From positions 8,914 to 72,913 of the forward strand of contig CAVSGL010000013.1 of assembly GCA_963727465.1 (NCBI GenBank): 64,000 nt of DNA, written 5' to 3'. The notes beneath the pieces are model-generated. The model had not been told where the DNA came from and searched no databases. It saw nothing but the letters and a program-made list of their open reading frames with translations. Made by a program: the position numbers and the translations under genes. Positions 35,017 through 41,579 of the stretch are shown here, piece after piece. Positions within the stretch are counted from its first letter, which is position 1. Each line of letters opens with the position of its first letter. The stretch is from VRUE01 sp963727465. GTDB lineage: Bacteria; Actinomycetota; Thermoleophilia; Solirubrobacterales; 70-9.

Positions 35017-35504
35017 TCAGCTAGACGAGTAGTGCGAGCTGTGCGAGGCATGCGAGGAGTGCGAGGCATGGCCGCCTCCTTCGTACCCGCCGGAACTCGA
35101 GTAATGCGAGGAATGCGAGGCGTGGGAGCTATGACTGCTGTGAGAACCGTGGGAGTAGTGGGAGGAGGGCGGTTCCGGTTCGGGCGGCACAGCTTCCAGG
35201 GTGCCTTCTTCTTCGACTTCTTCGGTTTCTTCCTGTTCTTCGGCTTCGTGCTGTTCCCGTGCTTCCTGTTCCTTCGCTTCCCGCCGTTCCCTTGCTTCCC
35301 GCTGTTCTTCCCTTTGCTGCCGTTCCTGGGCGCGCTGGCGAGCTTCCTGCCTGGCTTCCCGTTCGGCTTCTTGGCACTCGGCGTCGTAACGGGCGCTTCG
35401 GTCTTCGTCCCGCCACCGCACGCGCCGATAGCGGCAGCAACCGCGACGCTCAACGGCACGAGAAAGGCCCGCTTGGAGCGGATCTGCTCAAACTCGGGCG
35501 CCAC
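35017..35504 (-). CDS. hxsA: His-Xaa-Ser repeat protein HxsA (lipoprotein start; probable frameshift)
   Basis: The C-terminal half ends in repeated H-x-S units, e.g. HYSHGSHSSHSSHASHSS and HASHSSHASHSSHYSSS, preceded by a long charged coiled coil (EAEREARQEARQRAQERQQR). The substrate of the HXS maturases is expected to be this repeat. A start at 35504 in the adjacent frame encodes a lipoprotein signal, LVPLSVAVAAAIGAC, so the native protein is probably membrane-anchored with one base lost near 35410. Otherwise the repeat frame starts at GTG 35421. Confidence 0.75.
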
Positions 35505-35620
35505 GCCGGTACCCTATGCGTACGTAGAAGTCTTGTCCAGTTGACTTGGCGCTAACGTCTGTTCCGGGCTCCGGCTGAAACGGCGTAGGGCGGCTCTCTC
35601 GGCAACGAAACGATATGAAA

Positions 35621-37213
35621 CTACTGGCCCTGCTCGTGGACCTCGGCGACGGTGACCGTGAAGCCATAGGCTTCGAGGCGTTGCGCAGCGGCGCGCAGGC
35701 TGATGACGCTGAAGAACGGCAGCGTCAACGGCGTTTCCCGCGTGCTGCGGGTGACGACGGCAAAGGTGACCTCAAAGTCTGCGGGGTTACCAGGGCGGTG
35801 TTCGGGAATTACGTCCGCGTAGGCGGGATCCAAGCTGGCGATCTTCGCCCGTGCCTTGTCGCGAAAATCTTGGTCTAGTAGCAACCGCTCGGCGCTGTTG
35901 GTGCCCTGAGCGAAAAGATGACTCAGGGTCGAGGAGCTCCCGCGAAGCTTGACGTGGATGAAGCGGCCCCGGGCCATAAGCACGTCGCAGACCTCCATCT
36001 TGTCTGGGCCGCCATCGTAGATGAACTCCTTGTCGAGACAAAGAGCGCCGAGAGCATTGGCAGCCTTCTTGTTGTAAGCGTCCTCGTCGGTGCCTGCGTC
36101 GGCCTCAGGCAGGTCGGTGCATTTTGCGAGCCGGTCAACGTCTTTCTCGACGCGGTCTCGATAGTCGCGATCTACCTTGAACCACTCACCGGCAGAGAGC
36201 ACATAGAGAAATTCGTTGAGTTCGACTTGGTAGACAAGGCATTTGTAGATCTGCCAGTCGTTTGCGACCCCCTCATCGGAAGCGCGGACCGCAACGAGGC
36301 GGTCGGACTTCAACTGGTCGAGATCAACGTCCGTCCCATAGGGCTCAAGGTAGGCACTGATGCGTGGGTCAGCATCGGTCTCTTCCACGCGATCATGGCC
36401 GGGACTCCGGTAGCGAAAGCCGTCGATATCGAGCCAATCTAGGGTCTCCGGCGCCGCTAGATGCACATCGTCGATCTCACGCTGAGCCAGAGCCTCGACC
36501 AACTTTTCGTCGAGTTCATGTTTGCGAGCGTGGCTCTTCTCCGGGCGCAAGTAGTCGATGAAGTCGAAGTTCTCTCTGTAGGCGTCGTCTTCGTAAGCTC
36601 CAAGGAGGCGCTCGGCAAGCCGGGGGAGGTCGGGGACCTGCTCGTGGGTCTGGATACCGAGGGCATCGGCACCGGTGAGGCGGTGCGCAAGCGTCTCATC
36701 CTGCGGGGTCCCCGTGACCGCGCGGAGCAAATCGCGGGTCGGGTCAAGGTTGAAGGCGGCGAAGGGCGAATCGCGGCTCACATCACGACGAGTGTGGACG
36801 GTGGTCTCGTCGATCGTCTTCGCATCGACGCTCTTCAACTGGTCGGGAGCAACGGTATTGAGAACAACTCTGAGGCCAAAATCCTGAACGAAGTTGTCGC
36901 TGGCGATCAGGTGGCGACCATGGCCGAAGGTGACAGCGAAGATGCGATCTCTTGCCTCCAGGATGAGCACGGCCGAGGCCGAGGCTGAGGAGAGAATCGC
37001 GGCCAAGTCGTCGGCGGTGTGCGGATCGATGTACTTTGACCACTTCGGCGGATGAGGGCGTGCCGAAGCCGTAAACAGCGAGTTGCGCCGCGGGTCGAGA
37101 GACCGAACCCTGTGACCGCTGACCTCTGCGGACTCCCGCAAGACATCATCTCGGTCATGCTCGGCCTTGAGCAAGGAAACAGTCAACTTCTGTAGGGCTG
37201 GTTTTCGCGCCAT
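35621..37213 (-). CDS. TIGR04141/DUF6119 sporadically distributed protein
   Basis: 530 residues. It matches the family: KLTVSLLKAEHDRDDVL start, RIFAVTFGHGRHLI, KTIDETTVHTRRDVSRDSPF, AFNLDPTRDLLRAVTGTP, then RENFDFIDYLRPEK and ELDEKLVEALAQ. The molecular role is unknown; the family is patchy and often found in genomic islands, which makes a defence role plausible but unproven. Base composition is lower in G+C than the chromosome. Divergent from the membrane gene at 37497; the 283-base gap holds both promoters but no gene. Confidence 0.82.
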   Translation of the reverse strand: MARKPALQKLTVSLLKAEHDRDDVLRESAEVSGHRVRSLDPRRNSLFTASARPHPPKWSKYIDPHTADDLAAILSSASASAVLILEARDRIFAVTFGHGRHLIASDNFVQDFGLRVVLNTVAPDQLKSVDAKTIDETTVHTRRDVSRDSPFAAFNLDPTRDLLRAVTGTPQDETLAHRLTGADALGIQTHEQVPDLPRLAERLLGAYEDDAYRENFDFIDYLRPEKSHARKHELDEKLVEALAQREIDDVHLAAPETLDWLDIDGFRYRSPGHDRVEETDADPRISAYLEPYGTDVDLDQLKSDRLVAVRASDEGVANDWQIYKCLVYQVELNEFLYVLSAGEWFKVDRDYRDRVEKDVDRLAKCTDLPEADAGTDEDAYNKKAANALGALCLDKEFIYDGGPDKMEVCDVLMARGRFIHVKLRGSSSTLSHLFAQGTNSAERLLLDQDFRDKARAKIASLDPAYADVIPEHRPGNPADFEVTFAVVTRSTRETPLTLPFFSVISLRAAAQRLEAYGFTVTVAEVHEQGQ

Positions 37214-37496
37214 CTCGGTTAGTCACGCTCCTGTCCAGATCGGAGAGCAAGGGACTCGGCATGGAGATCCGCGCGGCGGGATCGCGATAGTCCCGTGCCT
37301 GTCGATGTAAATCATCTGCTGTGACATGAGTTGAGTCCCTGCTAGCTTGAACCGGTCTGTCTCGGGTGTGAGAAGGGTATCGTGGCGGTCTACAAGTCCG
37401 CCCATATGGCGATCGAGCAACGAACGGCACCCGTTTGCCTTTCGCGAGCAATTGGGCATATGTTTAGCCAAATTCTCGGAGCGAACAGGAGACGGC

Positions 37497-38534
37497 ATGG
37501 GAAAAGGGAACGTGGCCAACCAGGAAACCCGCAGTCGTTGCTGCGACGGCTCCTGGAGAGCTGAAGTGCGAAGCAGGATTCTTGAACTCACGGGGCGACT
37601 CACAGTGGTGCGCTGTCAAGCCCCCAAGCCCAAGAGTGGCGGTCTCGCGGTGGTCGCCTGTAAGAGCTTAAAGCCAGACACCGCGATGCCGACAAGGGCC
37701 GGGGTCGAAGCGACGAAATCCTGCATCGACGAAGCGGAGACGGCGAGCCGCAACCCCGCTGGCCTGCTGCGCAGACTCGGGGCCTGGTGGACCGGTTCCG
37801 CGCTGACCGAATCCTGGGAAGCGATCCACAACGCCGAACTGAACCTGATTGCGGTCGAGAGCAAGGCTGCGGTGCGGACCGCCCAACCTCGCATCCTCGC
37901 CTGGGTCCAGAGCGCGATGGACAACGGCAATCGACGTTCCTACAACGAAAAGGCGTTGAAGCGACAGCTCGAGGAGAAAGCAAAGTTCGATCGCGGCGCG
38001 ACGCTGCGAGCGCTCGCCGACGTGATCGACGCCAACCGGAAGCGGTACGCAAACCTGCGTGCCTTCCGCAACACGCTGATCCTCGTCACGATCTTGCTCG
38101 CCATGTTGGTCACCGGGATCGCGGCATGGCACGCGCTGAACCACAGCTTCCTCTCGCTCTGCTCCTCGGGTGACGAACGCGTCTGCCCAGCGGGGCCTGC
38201 AGCACACGGCGTCGATGTCGCCCTGGTGGCAATCGTCGGCGCCCTCGGGGGCTTCCTCGCTCTGGCCTTCGGCCTGGCTCAAGCCGAGACTGCCCCTTCT
38301 CGCTATGACCCGAAAGTATGGCAGGCGTTCCTCAAGCCGGTGACGGGGGCGGCGACCGCCGTGGCCGGTGTCCTCCTCCAGGCAGGCTTCCTGGTCGAAC
38401 CCCCGGGTGAAAGCTCAACGTCGATCATCCTTGTCTACGCGCTGATTTTCGGACTCTCCCAGCAGCTGCTGACCCACGTCATCGATAAACGGGCACAGTC
38501 CATCATCAATCCAGATGGCAGCAAGAACGCCTGA
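37497..38534 (+). CDS. Four-helix membrane protein divergent from the TIGR04141 gene
   Basis: 345 residues from ATG 37497, preceded by AGGAG. A helical cytosolic N-terminus (about 100 residues, with AELNLIAVESKAAVRTAQPR) is followed by four membrane segments: LILVTILLAMLVTGIAAW, VDVALVAIVGALGGFLALAF, TAVAGVLLQAGFLV and IILVYALIFGLSQQLLTHV. No family recognised. Such 'sensor plus multi-helix' proteins occur as effectors in conflict islands, but this is inference. A longer frame from 37347 exists and is less protein-like. Confidence 0.65.
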   Translation: MGKGNVANQETRSRCCDGSWRAEVRSRILELTGRLTVVRCQAPKPKSGGLAVVACKSLKPDTAMPTRAGVEATKSCIDEAETASRNPAGLLRRLGAWWTGSALTESWEAIHNAELNLIAVESKAAVRTAQPRILAWVQSAMDNGNRRSYNEKALKRQLEEKAKFDRGATLRALADVIDANRKRYANLRAFRNTLILVTILLAMLVTGIAAWHALNHSFLSLCSSGDERVCPAGPAAHGVDVALVAIVGALGGFLALAFGLAQAETAPSRYDPKVWQAFLKPVTGAATAVAGVLLQAGFLVEPPGESSTSIILVYALIFGLSQQLLTHVIDKRAQSIINPDGSKNA

Positions 38535-38588
38535 GTTGCTCGAAGGACGGGCGTGAAATGAGCTCAAGCACCGAGTCGCAGCTCCACG

Positions 38589-38607
38589 ATGTAGCAGAGA
38601 TGTAGCA
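38589..38607. repeat. Arm-type direct repeat, right end of element 2
   Basis: ATGTAGCAGAGATGTAGCA, identical to 19976-19994 at the left end, 118 bases inside the tRNA border. Confidence 0.6.
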
Positions 38608-38724
38608 CTCATCTGGCGGCAGGCCTCGGAACGGCGCGGAGCACGGCGGACCAGGCCGCGAGCTGCGCTTCGGGGCATTCCGCTTGCCAGAGCCAATTAG
38701 AGGCACAGAGCGGAATGGGGAGGA

Positions 38725-38776
38725 AATGCGCCCGACGAGAATCGAACTCGCGACCTTCGGCTTGAAAGACCGACGC
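38725..38776. repeat. att site within the tRNA 3' half (copy 3)
   Basis: Reference copy for the repeats at 7381 and 19869. It covers the two bases beyond the tRNA end, the acceptor, T-arm, variable loop and anticodon loop/stem. The element lies on the 3' side of the tRNA, as expected when integration preserves the gene. Confidence 0.8.
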
Positions 38777-38822
38777 TCTTTGGACCCCGTGAAGGGTCCG
38801 TTGACCACTGAGCTACGGGCGC
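38727..38822 (-). tRNA. tRNA-Glu(UUC)-like gene with a hairpin in the D-loop
   Basis: 96 bases with a 7-bp acceptor (GCGCCCG/CGGGCGC), D-stem GCTC/GAGC, anticodon stem TCGGT/GCCGA with loop CTTTCAA (anticodon UUC), 5-base variable region and T-arm GCGAG-TTCGATT-CTCGT. The D-loop is 31 bases instead of about 8-11 and contains GGACCC-TTCACG-GGGTCC, itself a 6-bp hairpin. CCA is not encoded. Isotype by anticodon only; the enlarged D-loop may be an insertion, so processing or function is uncertain. Confidence 0.75.
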
Positions 38823-38873
38823 CCTGCGTCGATACTTTATCGGCGTGAAGCTCTTGGAGCATTGCGGGCAAAC

Positions 38874-39629
38874 ATGGATTTAGGGCTCGGCGGGCGGGTG
38901 GCGCTGGTCATGGGGTCCAGCTCGGGGATCGGGCTGGGGATCGCCTCGGCGCTCGCTCGCGAAGGGGCCAAGGTCGCCGTCGTCAGCCGCTCGGCGGAGC
39001 GCGCTGCCGAGACCGCCGCGTCGATCGAGGGCGAGACCGCGCCGTTCGCCGCCGACACCGAGGATCTCGATCGGCTCGCCGACCTCCCGGCCGAGGTCGA
39101 GCAGGCGCTCGGGCCGGTGGAGATCCTCGTCGCCAACACCGGCGGGCCGCCGCTCGGCCGCTCGCTGATGCACGAGCTCGACCACTGGGAGCGCGCCTAC
39201 CGCTCGCTCGTCCTTGCCCCGCAGGTCCTCGCCAAAGCCGTCGTTCCCGGGATGCAGGAGCGCCAGTGGGGACGGATCGTCAACGTCGGCTCGAGCTCGA
39301 CCCGCGAGCCGATCCCCGGGCTCAACCTGTCCAACTCCCACCGCATGGCCGCGGTCGGCTTCCTCAAGACGCTCTCGCGCGAGGTGGCCGGCGAAGGGAT
39401 CACCGTCAACACGGTCGCCACCGGCCGCTTCGCCACCGAGCGGATCGCCGACAACTTCGGCTCGATGGAGGCCGCCGAAGCCGCCGCCGAGCGCGACATC
39501 CCCGCCGGCCGCCTCGGCCGGCCCGAGGAGTACGGCGACCTCGTCGCCTTCCTCTGCTCCGAGCGCGCCGCCTACATCACCGGCACCGTGATCCCGATCG
39601 ATGGCGGCATGCTGCACGCGGCCTTCTGA
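38874..39629 (+). CDS. Short-chain dehydrogenase/reductase with altered catalytic residues
   Basis: 251 residues. Rossmann motif VMGSSSGIGLGIA near 12 and VANTGGPP near 87, C-terminal GTVIPIDGGM. The catalytic Ser is in NVGSSSTREPIPG, but where classical SDRs have Tyr-x3-Lys this has LSNSHRMAAVGF. That pattern occurs in an SDR subgroup of unknown mechanism, so oxidoreductase activity is uncertain. TTG at 38862 is an alternative start. First chromosomal gene after the tRNA. Confidence 0.8.
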   Translation: MDLGLGGRVALVMGSSSGIGLGIASALAREGAKVAVVSRSAERAAETAASIEGETAPFAADTEDLDRLADLPAEVEQALGPVEILVANTGGPPLGRSLMHELDHWERAYRSLVLAPQVLAKAVVPGMQERQWGRIVNVGSSSTREPIPGLNLSNSHRMAAVGFLKTLSREVAGEGITVNTVATGRFATERIADNFGSMEAAEAAAERDIPAGRLGRPEEYGDLVAFLCSERAAYITGTVIPIDGGMLHAAF

Positions 39630-39661
39630 GATCGCCGACGCCTGCTAACGATAGGTCGGCG

Positions 39662-40561
39662 ATGGCTCACGACCACGGCCACACGCACGGCGCCAGCGCC
39701 GACGCCGACCGCGGCAAGCTGACGATCGCGCTCGCGCTGATCCTCGCCTTCATGGCGGCCGAGGTCGTCACCGGGATCGTCGCCAACTCGCTGGCGCTGC
39801 TCTCCGACGCCGCCCACATGCTCACCGACGCCGCCGCGATCGGCTTCTCCCTGGTGGCGATCAACCTCGCCCAGCGCCCCGCCAGGGGCCAGATGACCTT
39901 CGGCCTCAAACGGGCCGAGATCCTCTCCGCGCAGGCGAACGGGATCACCCTGCTGGTGCTCGCCGCGATCATCGCGATCGAGGGTGTGCGCCGCCTGATC
40001 GACCCGCCCGGGGTCGACGGCGCCCTGGTCCTGATCGTCGCCCTGGTCGGGATCGTCGTCAACCTCGCCGCCACCGCCACGCTGGCGCGCGCGAACCGCG
40101 AGAGCCTCAACGTCGAGGGCAGCTTCCAGCACATCCTCACCGACCTCTACGCCTTCATCGGCACCGCGGTCGCGGCGACGATCATCATCCTCACCGGCTT
40201 CGACCAGGCCGACGCGATCGCCTCGCTGCTGGTCGCGGCGCTGATGCTGCGCTCGGCGATCGGCCTGCTGCGCGACTCCGGCCGCATCTTCCTCGAGGCG
40301 GCGCCGAAGCAGATCGACCCCGACAGGATCGGCCGCCGCATGGCCGCGCAGGAGGGCGTGGTCGAGGTCCACGACCTGCACGTCTGGGAGGTGACCTCGG
40401 AGTTCCCGGCGCTCTCCGCCCACGTCACGGTCGCCGCCGACGCCGACTGCCACCGCGCCCGGCTCGAGCTGGCCGAGCTGATCGAGCGCGAATTCGACAT
40501 CCACCACACCACGCTCCAGGTCGAACACGAGCCCGAACGGATCGTCCAGATCGAGCGGTAG
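39662..40561 (+). CDS. CDF-family cation efflux protein (Zn/Co/Cd)
   Basis: 299 residues. His-rich start HDHGHTHG, six membrane helices, motif LLSDAAHMLTDAAAIGF (metal site of helix II) and HILTDLYAFIGTAV (helix V, H-x3-D), and a cytosolic C-terminal domain with VEVHDLHVWEV and DIHHTTLQVEHE. Proton-coupled export of zinc or cobalt from the cytoplasm. ATG 39662 follows the SDR stop by 32 bases. Confidence 0.93.
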   Translation: MAHDHGHTHGASADADRGKLTIALALILAFMAAEVVTGIVANSLALLSDAAHMLTDAAAIGFSLVAINLAQRPARGQMTFGLKRAEILSAQANGITLLVLAAIIAIEGVRRLIDPPGVDGALVLIVALVGIVVNLAATATLARANRESLNVEGSFQHILTDLYAFIGTAVAATIIILTGFDQADAIASLLVAALMLRSAIGLLRDSGRIFLEAAPKQIDPDRIGRRMAAQEGVVEVHDLHVWEVTSEFPALSAHVTVAADADCHRARLELAELIEREFDIHHTTLQVEHEPERIVQIER

Positions 40562-40685
40562 CAAGAAACCACGGACCGAGCGGCGAAAACCCAGTTGCAG
40601 AGCAGCATGTTCCCAGATGGGACTGCTAAGGTCCTAGCCTAGATTGCTCGGCCGGCCCCCGGAAGAGGGGTAGCGGGCTGGGCGC

Positions 40686-40718
40686 CGTCAGGCCCACTTC
40701 GGTGGGCCTGACGCTTTT
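40686..40718 (+). terminator. Rho-independent terminator
   Basis: Perfect 12-bp stem CGTCAGGCCCAC / GTGGGCCTGACG with loop TTCG, followed by CTTTTAG. It lies 125 bases after the CDF stop and 25 before the DUF3800 start, so it probably ends the upstream transcript. Confidence 0.85.
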
Positions 40719-40742
40719 AGGGGACAACCTGGGAGACTCCGC

Positions 40743-41561
40743 GTGCCTAAACCTCGGCTGAAAGATGAGGACTACGTCGCCTACCTCGATGAGTCGGGGG
40801 AGAAGGGATTGCAGGTCGTCGCGGGAGTGCTGATACCAGCCCGATGGCTTCGTTCGGCGGAGCGACGCTGGCGTGACTTCATTCGCGATCATCTCGGGAG
40901 CCGATCTGGACGGCGCGAGGTCAAGGGTCGTGACCTCATCGCGGGAAAAGGGGTCGCCTTCCAAGCCCAGCAGGCTGTCCTTTCCAGCGGCGGGCCACGG
41001 CTGAGCGCAAGGGCCGCCGGGCGAATGTTCTACAGAGATGCGTTGGAGCACATCGCCAGCATCAACCAAGTTCGAGTGCTCTCGGTCGGCCTGCCGACAG
41101 ATCATCCAATTGAGGCCTACCGCCTTTGGTTTTGGATGGCCTACGCACTGCTGGTCGAGAAGCCGCGAGCACCCCGACCCAGGCTGCCCATGGTGGTCAT
41201 CGATGGCGAAGACGCCTCATTTCGTGGCGCACAGGACTTGGTTGCCCATCGTTTCTACCACTCTTTTCCCAGGTGTCAGCCATACGTCGCCGCGGGGTCG
41301 AAGTGGTTTGTGGGCGGCGCGGTCCATCAGGACAGCACCCTGCATCCATTCGTCCAAATGGCCGATCTGGTGGCAGGTGCCGCTCGACACGCAATCATCA
41401 AGCGAAAGCCTCAAGGCTCTTGGTATGCCAAGCACCTCACTGATCACGCGCAAGGCATGCACCGGCAAATAGACGTCTCGACCCGGGCCCTCTCACAGCT
41501 CAAACGCCGTTCGAGAACGGATGCGTGCGGAAGTGGATGGCCGAATGCGGTACTGGTCTAA
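40743..41561 (+). CDS. DUF3800-domain protein
   Basis: 272 residues from GTG, GGGAGAC upstream. RNase-H-like DUF3800 pattern: VAYLDESGEKGLQVVAGVLI (acidic Asp/Glu near 14), PMVVIDGEDASF near 145 and HPFVQMADLVAGAARHA near 205. The fold is nuclease-like and common in islands and phage-related loci; role uncertain. Lower G+C than its neighbours and next to an IS, so probably acquired. Confidence 0.8.
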   Translation: MPKPRLKDEDYVAYLDESGEKGLQVVAGVLIPARWLRSAERRWRDFIRDHLGSRSGRREVKGRDLIAGKGVAFQAQQAVLSSGGPRLSARAAGRMFYRDALEHIASINQVRVLSVGLPTDHPIEAYRLWFWMAYALLVEKPRAPRPRLPMVVIDGEDASFRGAQDLVAHRFYHSFPRCQPYVAAGSKWFVGGAVHQDSTLHPFVQMADLVAGAARHAIIKRKPQGSWYAKHLTDHAQGMHRQIDVSTRALSQLKRRSRTDACGSGWPNAVLV

Positions 41562-41579
41562 CCGAGCAAACCGCAGGCC

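Larger units (their letters stand above)
19869..38724. mobile_element. Integrative element 2 (tRNA-proximal)
   Basis: About 18.9 kb between att copy 2 and the intact tRNA. Contains an intact tyrosine integrase (26493), the same HTH/XRE/winged-helix order as element 1, a five-gene phospho-signalling operon, a Phd/PIN pair, iteron-like repeats, an IS3-type insertion, an HXS radical-SAM cassette and a TIGR04141 gene. A matching 19-base direct repeat lies near each end (19976 and 38589). Confidence 0.7.

Noticed and set aside
34689..35504. One 271-residue hypothetical protein across hxsA and hxsD
   Set aside because: Its middle is a low-complexity Lys/Pro/Arg text read out of frame with the H-x-S repeats; HxsD has its own GTG directly after the hxsA stop.
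38727..38822. tRNA-Sec (selC), suggested by the 96-base length and a UCA triplet in the inner hairpin
   Set aside because: The D-stem GCTC/GAGC, anticodon arm TCGGT-CTTTCAA-GCCGA and 5-base variable region form a class I tRNA; the Sec-specific long variable arm and 6-bp D-stem are absent.
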